From positions 62,001 through 126,000 of the forward strand of contig JAEUJZ010000014.1 in the NCBI GenBank assembly GCA_016794505.1: DNA of 64,000 bases, in the 5' to 3' direction. The notes under the pieces are model-generated. The model made no database searches and was not told where the DNA came from. It worked only from the letters and a program-made list of their open reading frames with translations. Source of the stretch: Myxococcales bacterium (GTDB lineage Bacteria; Myxococcota_A; Polyangia; Palsa-1104; JAEUJZ01). Positions 44,103-52,821 of the stretch are shown here, piece after piece. How positions within the stretch are numbered: the first letter of the stretch is position 1; the number at the start of each line of letters is the position of its first letter. The position numbers and the translations under genes are program-made.

Positions 44103-44867
44103 GTGTCGGTCTCTCCGCGAACCCCCTCGCTGATACAGCCACAGGCTGCGCTGGTCCTTCTGGATCAGGTGCAGCACTTGCAGGACCTAAACCAGTTTGA
44201 GCCGGCGGCGTTGCTCGACGCACTGGAAGCCGACCTGGGGCCACAGGTCAGCGCCGACGGAGCCGAGGCCGATCGTCTGCTGGCGCAGATCGCAGCGCAG
44301 CTGGATGCGCTGCATCAAGTGCTGTCAGCGATCGAGCCGTTTGCGCGCAAGATTATGGGCATTCGCTTGCTGCACGCGCTGGCCAGCGAGCCGGTCTCAC
44401 CGCAGCTACGCCCTCTGCTGTCTGCGACGATCCTTTCGTATGCGGGCGATCTGCGTGTGCTGGCCCAGCGCTTAGAGCGCTCGGTCTCGGTGACGGCGCT
44501 CGATGCCATTCTGGCCGCTGCAGAGGCCGTGCTGGCGCTGCGCCATGAGCTGCAACAAGGGGTGTTCGCCATCGGCCAGCGCCTCGCGCGCGGATACCTG
44601 CCGCAGGTGCAGCGAGCGGCGCGCAGTCCGCTTGTGTCGACGGCACATGCCGCGCGCTTGCGTCAGATCTTCGTCGATCTTCAGAAGATCACAGAGTCGC
44701 CGCTGCGCCTGCTTGCCGAGCCCATTGAAGCGCGCCTTAAGAAGCTGCCGGTCCCCGAGGCCGAGATCCTTTCCACCCTGTCGAGCCAAGACGCCCCCGA
44801 GACAGCGAGCAAGCCCGAGACCCCGAGCAACGCGCACGGGCGCTTTGCGCTTCTAGAGATCGACTGA
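44103..44867 (+). CDS. Hypothetical helical protein
   Basis: A 254-residue protein read from a GTG at 44103; the frame is open further upstream to 44007, so the start is uncertain. Nearly all of it is predicted helix with Leu/Ala heptads (LLDQVQHLQDLNQFEPAALL, RLLHALASEPVSPQL, VLALRHELQQGVFAIGQRLA). No signal peptide, no membrane segment, no known motif. It stands between the EF-G-like gene and speD and is convergent with the latter. Possibly a scaffold; function unknown. Confidence 0.55.
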   Translation: MSVSPRTPSLIQPQAALVLLDQVQHLQDLNQFEPAALLDALEADLGPQVSADGAEADRLLAQIAAQLDALHQVLSAIEPFARKIMGIRLLHALASEPVSPQLRPLLSATILSYAGDLRVLAQRLERSVSVTALDAILAAAEAVLALRHELQQGVFAIGQRLARGYLPQVQRAARSPLVSTAHAARLRQIFVDLQKITESPLRLLAEPIEARLKKLPVPEAEILSTLSSQDAPETASKPETPSNAHGRFALLEID

Positions 44868-44876
44868 GTCCGCGTA

Positions 44877-45281
44877 TCAAGACTCGACGGTGTCGCTCGG
44901 CTGCGCAGGCGCCTCGCCAGTTGGTGGGCATCGCATGGGTCGACCGCGCGGGATGCGCTGCAGGGTGCTGGTCTCGCAGCGCAGCGCTTCTTTTAGAAAG
45001 CGGAAGCAGTCGTCGGGCCGCAGCGACTCACCGCAGGTAAACAGATCGAGCGCGACGAAGCGATGCTCGGGCCAGGTGTGAACGGCCAAGTGCGACTCTG
45101 CGATCACCACAACCCCGCTGACTCCGTGTGGACTGAAGCGATGAAAACACGAGCTGACGATGGTGGCGCCGCAGCGCTGGGCCGCTTCGATGAGGAGCTG
45201 TTCGATGATGTGCGGATCGTCAAGCAGCGCGACATCGCAGCCATATAAGTCGGCCAAGACCTGAACACCTAGCACATCCAT
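44877..45281 (-). CDS. speD: S-adenosylmethionine decarboxylase proenzyme
   Basis: A 134-residue prokaryotic-type AdoMetDC that makes decarboxylated SAM for spermidine synthesis. Autocleavage is expected at Glu62-Ser63 in AESHLAVHTWPE, where Ser63 becomes the pyruvoyl group; His68 and Cys83 (LFTCGE) match the processing and proton-donor residues of the Thermotoga-type enzymes. The N-terminal LADLYGCDVALL and the SSCFHRFSPHGVSGV segment also fit. The last 25 residues are a Pro-rich extension. No spermidine synthase is adjacent. Confidence 0.93.
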   Translation of the reverse strand: MDVLGVQVLADLYGCDVALLDDPHIIEQLLIEAAQRCGATIVSSCFHRFSPHGVSGVVVIAESHLAVHTWPEHRFVALDLFTCGESLRPDDCFRFLKEALRCETSTLQRIPRGRPMRCPPTGEAPAQPSDTVES

Positions 45282-45389
45282 CGTGCGTCTAGTCCAACAG
45301 AGGGAGCGACGAAGTCAAGTTCCGCTTGTGAGCGAGCATCCATGCGATAATTCGGCCCACCTTTTCGCCACCGGCCACAGGACGACACC

Positions 45390-45890
45390 ATGGGCAAATT
45401 CACGGTCACACACGAGATCCACTGCAACGCCGAGAAGTTCTGGAAGCTCTTTTTCGACAAGGACTTCAACACCGCGCTGTTCAAGAATCACCTGGGCTTC
45501 CCCGAGTTCAACATCGTCGAGCAGACCGAAAACGACACCGAGCTTGTTCGACGAATCAGCGGCCAGCCCAAGATGGACATGCCGGGGCCCATCGCCAAGC
45601 TTCTGGGGTCGAACTTTGGCTACAAAGAAGACGGCAAGCTGGACAAGAAGACCAGCGTGTGGCGGTGGAAGATGACGCCCAGCGCCCTCGCCGACAAGCT
45701 GCGCAACGAAGGCATGATGCGCATCGAGCCCATCGGTGACAGCAAGATTCGCCGCATCGCCGAGATCACCATCGAAGCCAAGATCTTCGGCGTCGGCGGC
45801 CTGCTGGAAAGCACGTCCGAAAAGCAGCTTCGCGATGGCTGGGATCGCAGTGCGCAGTTCATGAACGACTGGCTCAAGAAGCACCCCTAG
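45390..45890 (+). CDS. DUF2505 domain protein (START/SRPBCC-like)
   Basis: A 166-residue protein. It begins with a strand and HEIHCNAEKFWKLFFD, as in the START/SRPBCC helix-grip proteins, and carries the DUF2505 core (LVRRISGQPKMDMPGPIAKLLG, then VWRWKMTPSALADK, then a long C-terminal helix KQLRDGWDRSAQFMNDWLKK). The helix-grip fold usually binds a lipid or other hydrophobic ligand; none is known here. No signal peptide. The membrane-protein gene follows 31 bases downstream on the same strand. Confidence 0.85.
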   Translation: MGKFTVTHEIHCNAEKFWKLFFDKDFNTALFKNHLGFPEFNIVEQTENDTELVRRISGQPKMDMPGPIAKLLGSNFGYKEDGKLDKKTSVWRWKMTPSALADKLRNEGMMRIEPIGDSKIRRIAEITIEAKIFGVGGLLESTSEKQLRDGWDRSAQFMNDWLKKHP

Positions 45891-45921
45891 CAGCACGCCA
45901 ACGCGCCGCGCAGAGGGGGGT

Positions 45922-46659
45922 ATGAGCGAGCGGAGTATTCACGGCCAGCGCGCCTTCGATCTGGCGTTTACGTGGCTGTCGTTGGCCTATGGCCTGTACT
46001 GCGCGGCCTATGACGCCGCCGCGTCGCGCGACGAGCTTCAGATCGCCTTTGGCATCGAGGCGATCGTGCTGTCACTGCTCGACTTTCTGTGGGCTCGCGA
46101 GCGCCGCGCGCTGGGCATCGCGCTTATCGCGGCGGGCGTGTCGGCGCCTGTCATCGGCCTGGGCTCAGCGCCGCTGTTCTGGCACAGCGTGCAGTGGTTC
46201 TCGGGGCCGGCGTTTTTCACGTCGCTGATCGTGGGAGCCGCCGCTGCCGTGCCGCTGATCTGGCTGGGACGATACACGCTGCTTCACGCGCAGGTCGCCG
46301 ATGAGTCCGCCGATCCACGCTGGCTTGCTGCGGTGCGCTGGGCGCTGCGCATCGGGCTGTGGCTGGTCGTGCTCGCGTTTCGGCTGGGCGATTTTCAAAG
46401 CGGCACGCTGCTTGTGTATAGCGGTGCGGCGCTGGCTTTGCTCAGCTTGCTGATTGGCCTGCCCAGACGGATCAAGCTGCGCCCCGGCGGGCTGGGAAAG
46501 CTGGTGGCGTTCGTCGGAGGAAGCGCGCTTCTGATCACGCTAGTGGCCGGCGTCGCCGTCGGCTCGCACATGAGCACCGAGGAAGCGCTGCTCGGCATCG
46601 TGCCTGCGCTGCTGCTGATGGTTGTCGGCGGTTTTTTCGCGCTGCGCCGCCATCGCTGA
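45922..46659 (+). CDS. Integral membrane protein of unknown function
   Basis: A 245-residue protein with about eight hydrophobic segments (LAFTWLSLAYGLYCAAYD through LLGIVPALLLMVVGGFFAL). Charged residues are few and lie in loops. GGGGGG stands near the ATG. No transporter signature or catalytic motif is visible. It follows the DUF2505 gene closely, so they may form one unit. Confidence 0.7.
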   Translation: MSERSIHGQRAFDLAFTWLSLAYGLYCAAYDAAASRDELQIAFGIEAIVLSLLDFLWARERRALGIALIAAGVSAPVIGLGSAPLFWHSVQWFSGPAFFTSLIVGAAAAVPLIWLGRYTLLHAQVADESADPRWLAAVRWALRIGLWLVVLAFRLGDFQSGTLLVYSGAALALLSLLIGLPRRIKLRPGGLGKLVAFVGGSALLITLVAGVAVGSHMSTEEALLGIVPALLLMVVGGFFALRRHR

Positions 46660-46765
46660 GACAGGCAGCCCCGCGCATCAAGCCAGCGCCTGCTGCAGCC
46701 CTGCAAAACCATCCTTCACAAACCAGATGACGAGCCGCTCTGCCTTCCGGCATCTTACCGGCCGC

Positions 46766-47359
46766 ATGATGCTGCGACCGCTTGCCGTTGGTTTTTTCGC
46801 GCTGTCTGCGCTGCCCTGTGTCCTGGCCCTGGCCAAGGAGTCCGCCCCCATGTCCAATCCGACAAACACCTCTGCAAAGCCGAGCTCTGCACCTGCGCTG
46901 TATGAGCTAAACGTCCGCACACTGGAAGGCCAACCGCTGTCTTTGTCGACGTATCGCGGCAAGGTGCTGCTGTTCGTCAACACAGCATCCGAGTGCGGAT
47001 ACACCCCGCAGTACGAAGGCCTGGAAAAACTGCATCAGCGTTACAAGGCGCGCGGCGTCGTCGTGATCGGCGTGCCAGCGAACGACTTCGGTGGGCAAGA
47101 GCCGGGCAGCGCCGCCACCATCGCCACGTTCTGCAAGACGCGCTACGGCGTCACCTTCCCGCTGCTTGAAAAAAGCATGACGATCGGTCCCGAGGCCGCG
47201 CCGCTTTACAAGTGGCTCGCCGAAAAGCACGGCGCACCGAAGTGGAACTTTCACAAGTACCTAGTCGGCAAAGACGGCCACGTGCGCAAGGCCTTCGGCA
47301 GCGGTGTCGAGCCCGAGAGCGCTGAGCTGATCAGCGCGCTAGAAGACGCGCTCAAGTAA
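46766..47359 (+). CDS. Glutathione peroxidase-like thiol peroxidase
   Basis: A 197-residue exported peroxidase (start at 46766 chosen; an ATG at 46727 is an alternative). A signal peptide (LAVGFFALSALPCVLALA) is followed by the GPx domain: FVNTASECGYTPQYEGLEKL with peroxidatic Cys77, GVPANDFGGQEPG with the Gln, and WNFHKYLV with the Trp of the catalytic tetrad. It should reduce hydroperoxides in the periplasm using thioredoxin-like donors. Its stop and that of the next, convergent gene share a GC-rich hairpin. Confidence 0.9.
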   Translation: MMLRPLAVGFFALSALPCVLALAKESAPMSNPTNTSAKPSSAPALYELNVRTLEGQPLSLSTYRGKVLLFVNTASECGYTPQYEGLEKLHQRYKARGVVVIGVPANDFGGQEPGSAATIATFCKTRYGVTFPLLEKSMTIGPEAAPLYKWLAEKHGAPKWNFHKYLVGKDGHVRKAFGSGVEPESAELISALEDALK

Positions 47360-47377
47360 GCGCGGGTCCGCCGCGCT
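47359..47377. terminator. Hairpin between convergent genes
   Basis: AGCGCGG (47359-47365) pairs with CCGCGCT (47371-47377) around GTCCG. It overlaps both convergent stop codons and could serve both genes, although no T-tract is present. Confidence 0.4.
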
Positions 47378-47768
47378 ACAGCGAAAACGCAAGCTGCGCC
47401 GACATCACGTTGCACACGCCTTTTGTCACCTTGATGCCCATCTGCGTCTGCGACGTATAGCCTGCCTTGCTGACGGTCACGGTGAACGTGCCGGGCCGCT
47501 CGTAAAAGCCACCGCTGTAGCCGCAGCTGCTGGCATCGCCAAAGACATCCAGCGTGGCCTTTTCCATGTTCGCGGTATCGGTGGCTTCCACCTTGGCATC
47601 GCAGATGCGCTTTCCGGTGGTTTTGTCTGTCACCGTGACGTTGAAGTTGGCCGCGGCGATGGCTGGACACGCGGTCCCTGGACCGCCATCACCACCACAA
47701 GCCGATAGGCTTGCCCCACCGCTAAGCGCGACGCAAAAAAGCCAGAAACGAAGGCTCGTGGATCGCAT
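47376..47768 (-). CDS. Lipoprotein with a carboxypeptidase-regulatory-like domain
   Basis: A 130-residue predicted lipoprotein (lipobox LSAC at about residue 24). AAGGAG seven bases upstream fixes the start at 47768. The mature part is a beta-sandwich with FNVTVTDKTTGKRICDAKV and GTFTVTVSKAGYTSQT, as in CarboxypepD_reg/PEGA-like domains that bind surface polymers. Four Cys may form two disulfides. It lies directly downstream of the NtrC-class regulator on the same strand. Confidence 0.75.
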   Translation of the reverse strand: MRSTSLRFWLFCVALSGGASLSACGGDGGPGTACPAIAAANFNVTVTDKTTGKRICDAKVEATDTANMEKATLDVFGDASSCGYSGGFYERPGTFTVTVSKAGYTSQTQMGIKVTKGVCNVMSAQLAFSL

Positions 47769-47794
47769 CGATCGTCTCCTTTTATGAGGTCTGA

Positions 47795-49414
47795 TCACTG
47801 CCCTTTTTCGCGCAGGCCCAGCTCTTTCATCTTGGTCTGCAAGCTCTTGCGGCTGATGCGCAGCTGACGTGCCGCCTGCGTGACGTTGCCGCCGGTCTGC
47901 TCCAGTGCTTTGACGATCATCTCGCGCTCCACTCGCTCGGTCTCTAGCCGGACGATCTCTTTGAGCGAGGACGCAGGTCGTGGGCCGGCGCTGGGGCCGC
48001 TGGCTGGATCGTGAACCGCTGACGCAGGCACAGCCCCTGCTGCATGCGGCGCGCCGACGGAGTGTACAGCCGACACTGCCGACGAAGCAGGCACCACCGA
48101 CGAAGCCGAGCCGATGTTCATGGCGACCACGGGGGGACTTCCCGGAACCGGTGGCATCGCGACGCTGCCTGGGATCACCGCTACGGCCGCCGGCAGATCG
48201 CGCAGACCCAGCACCGCGCTGTCCGACAACAGCACGGCGCGCTCTAGGATGTTTTCCAGCTCGCGAATATTGCCGGGAAACGGATACCGCACCAGCGCAT
48301 CCAGCGCGTCGGGGGCAATGCCAGTCACGGCCTTCTTCAAGCGCTCGTTGAACTTGGCGATGAAGTGCGTGACCAAAAGCGGAATGTCCTGCTGCCGCTC
48401 GCGCAGGGGCGGCAGCGAGATCGGCACGACGTTCAGTCGATAAAACAGCTCTTCGCGGAAGTTGCCAAGCGCCACTTCGCGCACCAGATCGCGGTTGGTC
48501 GCAGCGATCACGCGCACATCGACGCGCAGCGTCTTGATGCCACCGACGCGCTCGAATTCGGACTCTTGCAGCACGCGCAGCAGCTTGACCTGCATCTCGA
48601 CGGGCAGCTCGCCAATCTCATCGAGAAACAGCGTTCCTTTGTCTGCTAGCTCAAAGCGCCCCGGCTTCTGCGAGACCGCGCCGGTAAACGCGCCTTTTTC
48701 GTAGCCGAACAGCTCGGATTCCATCAGCGTCTTGGGAATCGCTGCGCAGTTGATCTTGATGAACGCTTCGCTCTTGCGGCTGGAGTGTTCATGCAGAGCC
48801 CGCGCCACCAGCTCTTTGCCGGTACCGCTCTCGCCTGTGATCAAAACCGTCGACGGTGTGTCGGCGACTTTTTCGATCAGCTGAAAGCACTGCCGCAACG
48901 CAAAGGATGTGCCGATCAAGCCAAAGCGGCCCAAGTGACTGGGCACGCTGCCACTGCGCGGATCGCTGCGCTCGGCTTTTTGATCGAGCTCGAAGCTCGA
49001 CAGCGCCTTGCGCACGACTTGCAGGATGTAGTCCTGGTCCGCGCCTTTTTCGATGTAGTCGAAGGCGCCGTGCTTGACGGCCTCGACGGACTCCGTGATG
49101 CGGCCATAGGCGGTCCAGATGATGATCTTCAGCTCGGGATACTCAGCAATCGCGCGACGAAACAGCGTCATGCCATCCATGCGCGGCATGCGCAGATCCG
49201 TGATCAAGCACGCCACCTCGCGACCGCTGCTCTGACACTGAGCCAGCGTGCTCAGCGCATCTTCACCGTCGCGAGATTCCAAGACTTCATAGCCTTCACG
49301 ACGCAGAAGCGAGCCCAAGACCTTGCGGAGATTGGGCTCATCATCGGCGATGAGGATGCGTAACGGAGAAGTCGAAGGAGGTTGACTTGCAGCGAACATC
49401 GTCTGACCTGCCAC
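47795..49414 (-). CDS. NtrC-family sigma-54-dependent response regulator
   Basis: A 539-residue regulator. Receiver domain with phospho-acceptor Asp73 ([13 protein letters not shown]), AAA+ domain with Walker A GESGTGKE at 194-201 and GAFTGA at 241-246, and a C-terminal Fis-type helix-turn-helix ([23 protein letters not shown]). A long Ala/Val/Pro/Ser linker (about 425-487) separates AAA+ and HTH. GTG start at 49414, or ATG at 49399. It activates RNA polymerase holding sigma-54 when phosphorylated. No histidine kinase gene is adjacent. Confidence 0.94.
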   Translation of the reverse strand: MAGQTMFAASQPPSTSPLRILIADDEPNLRKVLGSLLRREGYEVLESRDGEDALSTLAQCQSSGREVACLITDLRMPRMDGMTLFRRAIAEYPELKIIIWTAYGRITESVEAVKHGAFDYIEKGADQDYILQVVRKALSSFELDQKAERSDPRSGSVPSHLGRFGLIGTSFALRQCFQLIEKVADTPSTVLITGESGTGKELVARALHEHSSRKSEAFIKINCAAIPKTLMESELFGYEKGAFTGAVSQKPGRFELADKGTLFLDEIGELPVEMQVKLLRVLQESEFERVGGIKTLRVDVRVIAATNRDLVREVALGNFREELFYRLNVVPISLPPLRERQQDIPLLVTHFIAKFNERLKKAVTGIAPDALDALVRYPFPGNIRELENILERAVLLSDSAVLGLRDLPAAVAVIPGSVAMPPVPGSPPVVAMNIGSASSVVPASSAVSAVHSVGAPHAAGAVPASAVHDPASGPSAGPRPASSLKEIVRLETERVEREMIVKALEQTGGNVTQAARQLRISRKSLQTKMKELGLREKGQ

Positions 49415-49539
49415 GTCGTGACCCTATCACTGCCGTCGTCGGCAGGTCAATTGACGGAGCTCACAAGGTTGGTGGCGTACCGGCCAGCGAGCAAAGGCCG
49501 ACAGCGCGCGGGCATGTGGCGGGCGCTGCCGCAATGCGC

Positions 49540-50514
49540 TCAACGCGTGCCGATAAATGGAATGCGATCGTGGCTTAGCTCGTCGAGCATGGCCTGCATC
49601 TGGCGCTCGACCACGTCATAGCAGCGGGCCAAGATCGCTTCGTCATCGGCCTGCTCGGGGCGGACATCGGGAAAGCGGATCGGCTCACCAAACGACAGCG
49701 TGGTCTGCGCCGGCAGCGGCAGATACGGCAGGTACGCCAGGCTGACGCCCCACGGAATCGACAGCGCGATCGGCAGCGTATCGGCGCGCAGCAAGCGATG
49801 CATGCCGGTCACGCGCGCCAGCATTTCGCCGCGCGTTAAGATCACAAGCTGTTCATGGGTGCCGACGGATACCACGGGGACAATCGGAACACCGGTCCGC
49901 AGCGCCAAGCGCAAAAAGCCGCGTCGGCCATGAAGCTCGATGCGGTCGCGCTGCGAAAAGGGCCGGCACGCATCCCAGTCCGACCCCGGATAGACCAAGA
50001 GCAGGCGCTGTCGCTGCAGAGCGCGCTCGGCGACACCGGTCCCGGCTCGCACGGCTCCGAGGCGCAGGGCATAGCCGCGGATGCGCGGATCGATGAACAC
50101 AGCATCGTGGGCCAGCCCGTGCAGGATGCGCTGCGGTCCATGGCTGTCATAGACCGCAAGCGCCGTAAACAGCGAGTCAAAGGGCAGAGCACCGCCGTTG
50201 TGATTGCCGACCAAGAGCGCCGCGCCTTGCGCAGGAATGTGCTCGACACCGCGCACCTGCAAGCGGAAGTAATGGCGAGAAAGAACCCGCGCCACGTCGG
50301 CGAACACCGACACCAGGTCTGGATCATAGGCGTCAAGATCGTCGCAGGGCGGCAGCTTGACACCGCGCAGACGATCGCGCGCCCCGCGCAGCATGATGCT
50401 GAAGATGCCGGGCGGCGTCAGCATCAGCAGATCGCGGCCGTTCATCGCGCGGGATGCCCGCTGATACCACGCAGAAAACGCCTGCGCCGTGCTGAAAGGA
50501 CTCTCGTGCTTCAT
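49540..50514 (-). CDS. Lysophospholipid/diacylglycerol acyltransferase family protein (PlsC-like)
   Basis: A 324-residue acyltransferase. The start at 50514 was chosen because the 63 residues upstream look like random read-through. The catalytic block is GNHNGGALPFDS, a variant of NHxxxxD as in membrane acyltransferases that esterify lysophosphatidate or diacylglycerol; VYPGSDWD and the basic GRRGFLRLALRTG region follow. Weakly hydrophobic helices fit peripheral or single-pass membrane attachment. Substrate not predictable. Confidence 0.82.
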   Translation of the reverse strand: MKHESPFSTAQAFSAWYQRASRAMNGRDLLMLTPPGIFSIMLRGARDRLRGVKLPPCDDLDAYDPDLVSVFADVARVLSRHYFRLQVRGVEHIPAQGAALLVGNHNGGALPFDSLFTALAVYDSHGPQRILHGLAHDAVFIDPRIRGYALRLGAVRAGTGVAERALQRQRLLLVYPGSDWDACRPFSQRDRIELHGRRGFLRLALRTGVPIVPVVSVGTHEQLVILTRGEMLARVTGMHRLLRADTLPIALSIPWGVSLAYLPYLPLPAQTTLSFGEPIRFPDVRPEQADDEAILARCYDVVERQMQAMLDELSHDRIPFIGTR

Positions 50515-50748
50515 CGGATCGCCGTGGGCAAGTGGGGAACGAAATCGCACCGCTGAAGGCAGCCGCTGGACACGCAATTTTCTGCGTGTTTTCCGTCGAG
50601 AATTCGCATCCAAGAGGCGGCCACAAGAGGCGGCCCGCAGGCCAGAGACTACGCCGCGATGATCGCGTGGAGCCAGCCAAAAATTTGCCTGCTCGGCGAT
50701 CACCCTGCAGCGTAAGACCTACATTACCCACATAGGCACAGGTCACCC

Positions 50749-51666
50749 ATGAGCAGAAGACCCGAACTCGCCAGGGATGTAGCCAAGGACAGCGAGCGCC
50801 TGATCGCCCGCAGCAGCCAGCCCGTCATCGCCGAGCGGCCTTTGGCATCCGCATCCCCCCGGCTGGCCTCGACATCGCACGCCGCGAGCCTGCAAGGACC
50901 GCCGTGCGCCGAGACGGTCTCGCTGCTGCTGACGCGGGCCCGCGATCTTTTGGGCATGGGCACGCAGCCAAGGCAGGACCGCCGTGGCTGCCTGCGTGCC
51001 CTCGCGCCGATCCTACGCTTCATCCACGACCACGCCGAGCTCTGCAACGAAGCCAGCCTGCGGCCCGAGGTTCGTCGCGCCGTGCTGCGCATCGCGCAAG
51101 AGCTTGAGTCGCCGTCCGTGCCGCCGCTTTCGATCCCCGTGCCGATGCCGGTGCAGCATGAAGAGGCGGTGCGTACCGGCGCGCTGCTTCTGGCCGCGTA
51201 TCGCGCAGCGGTCGAGCGCAGCGAAGGTACAGGCCCACATGTTGCCGCCTTTGGCTGCGACGAAGACACGCGCCCGACGGATGGCATCGCGGTCGCCGAC
51301 GGCATCGCACGCTTTCTGGCCGCTGCGATAAACCAGCCACATGTGCTCGTGCGCGCCGGGCTCTCGGGTCGTCAGCTCGCAGGTTTGGAAGCGCAGGGAC
51401 GCGTGCTCCGCGCGCACGCCGCCCAGCGCGAGAACGCCGCACCATCGATCGATGCGGAACAGCGCGAGCGCACCATGCACGTGGTGCTGGAACACTTTTT
51501 CGGTCGCTTCGAGGCAGCGGTCCACGCCCGCTTGTCGCAGCAGCCAGCGCTTCGTCAACGCGCACTGCGTCTGTTGCCGGGCCGCGGTGTGGTGCCAGGA
51601 AGCGATCGCCCCGCGTATGCAAGCTGTCATGTCACCGACAGCGGGCGCCTGGTCTATGTCTGCTGA
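50749..51666 (+). CDS. Hypothetical protein
   Basis: A 305-residue protein, mostly alpha-helical with polar Arg/Ala/Gln-rich helices, no signal peptide and no recognised domain. A central part has HVAAFGCDEDTRPTDGIAVAD, followed by FLAAAINQPHVLVRAGL; the C-terminus ends in Ser/Cys/His (ASCHVTDSGRLVYVC). Divergent from the acyltransferase. Codon use is host-like. Confidence 0.55.
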   Translation: MSRRPELARDVAKDSERLIARSSQPVIAERPLASASPRLASTSHAASLQGPPCAETVSLLLTRARDLLGMGTQPRQDRRGCLRALAPILRFIHDHAELCNEASLRPEVRRAVLRIAQELESPSVPPLSIPVPMPVQHEEAVRTGALLLAAYRAAVERSEGTGPHVAAFGCDEDTRPTDGIAVADGIARFLAAAINQPHVLVRAGLSGRQLAGLEAQGRVLRAHAAQRENAAPSIDAEQRERTMHVVLEHFFGRFEAAVHARLSQQPALRQRALRLLPGRGVVPGSDRPAYASCHVTDSGRLVYVC

Positions 51667-51719
51667 GGACGTGCGGGCCCGGCGTAGGCCACCTGCAGCC
51701 CGCTCTGGTGGCGGCGCTC

Positions 51720-52181
51720 TTAGGAGCCAAGCAGCTTCTGCACTTCTGGACTGGGATTGCGCAGAGCAGCCTGATTCACCGAGACGAACACCTTGGCGAA
51801 GTCGGGGTTCTTGAAGTCGAACGTGTGCGTCCCGTCGTTGGCCACGCGGTAGGAGTATTCCGGCAGATCGCAGCCGACACAGCTTGGCTTCAGCAGGTGC
51901 TTCTTCGCCGAGCGCACGCGCAGCGGCCGCACGATCAGGAAGAACGTGATCAGATAGAAGCCCAGCGACAGCAGAAGAAAGATGTACTCGTACGTGCGCA
52001 GCGAGACATATGTCACGTGCGCCACGCAGGCGCTGCAGTACGGCACCTTCCACGTCGACATGTGACGTCGGTTGCCGATCTTTTGCCCTGCCATCAGGCT
52101 CTGCGTGCTGTCTGCCGGCCCGGCGCAGCAGGCGCACATGCGCGGAAAGCTCAGCGACTTACCAACCACTGTGATCTGCAT
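51720..52181 (-). CDS. Small membrane protein with CxxC pairs
   Basis: A 153-residue protein; the start at 52181 is favoured by AGGGAGGG just upstream. It has several Cys pairs (CACC, CSAC, SCVGC) that could bind zinc and one membrane-spanning stretch (YEYIFLLLSLGFYLITFFLIV). The C-terminal part is soluble (NDGTHTFDFKNPDFAKVF). No known family. A 15-base tandem repeat lies just upstream. Confidence 0.6.
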   Translation of the reverse strand: MQITVVGKSLSFPRMCACCAGPADSTQSLMAGQKIGNRRHMSTWKVPYCSACVAHVTYVSLRTYEYIFLLLSLGFYLITFFLIVRPLRVRSAKKHLLKPSCVGCDLPEYSYRVANDGTHTFDFKNPDFAKVFVSVNQAALRNPSPEVQKLLGS

Positions 52182-52242
52182 GCGGTCCCTCCCTCCGCTG
52201 CTCGTCGCTTGGTACGGTATCACGATCCCCCACGGCCAGCCG

Positions 52243-52287
52243 CGCACGAAGCGGCCACGCACGAAGCAGCCGCGCGCGAAGCGGCCA
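52243..52287 (+). repeat. 15-bp tandem repeat
   Basis: Three near-identical units of GCACGAAGCGGCCAC (52243-52257, 52258-52272, 52273-52287; the second and third vary at two or three bases), with a decayed fourth. It lies in the leader region between two divergent genes. Confidence 0.75.
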
Positions 52288-52352
52288 CACACGGGGCAAA
52301 AGGACTGCATCTAGACCGGCTGCCGGGGAAGGGCGCATAGTCAAAAGAGCTC

Positions 52353-52742
52353 ATGCTTGGCTGGCAACAGATCGGCCCGCACCGCTACCACACCGATGGT
52401 GCCTTCCTGTACTGGGAACCGCATGGCGCGATCCTGCCCGAGCACGTGCCGCCGTTTCTTGTGCTGCTCGATCAGCTCGGAGCGCGCACGCGGCGCATTA
52501 CCCTGCTCATCGATCAGCGCGATGGCCAGCCCTTTGGGCCGGTCGCACGACGCATGGTGCTGGACTACCTGCGTGAAGCTCGCCCCGATGCCTTTGTCGC
52601 CTTTGTCGGATCCAAGCTGCCGCAGCGAGCCGTAAACCAGCTTCTGATCGGCGCGGCACGCATGCTGTTTGGTTATGAGCTACGCCATGCCCACTTCGAC
52701 ACCGTCGAAGAAGCCCAGCGACATCTGAAGCGGCCAGCCTAA
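52353..52742 (+). CDS. Small STAS/SpoIIAA-like hypothetical protein
   Basis: A 129-residue protein. The alternating strand-helix pattern, with a central loop ITLLIDQRDGQPF and a long last helix (QRAVNQLLIGAARML), resembles a STAS/SpoIIAA-like domain. No phosphorylatable Ser at the usual place can be confirmed. It stands 79 bases upstream of the lipoprotein gene. Function unknown. Confidence 0.55.
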   Translation: MLGWQQIGPHRYHTDGAFLYWEPHGAILPEHVPPFLVLLDQLGARTRRITLLIDQRDGQPFGPVARRMVLDYLREARPDAFVAFVGSKLPQRAVNQLLIGAARMLFGYELRHAHFDTVEEAQRHLKRPA

Positions 52743-52821
52743 GCCGTCCGAAGGCCCGATGCCGAAAGATGCCGTGGGAAAGGCATTGAGCGACAGGGCG
52801 CCAGCGTGGTAAACGCGGCGC

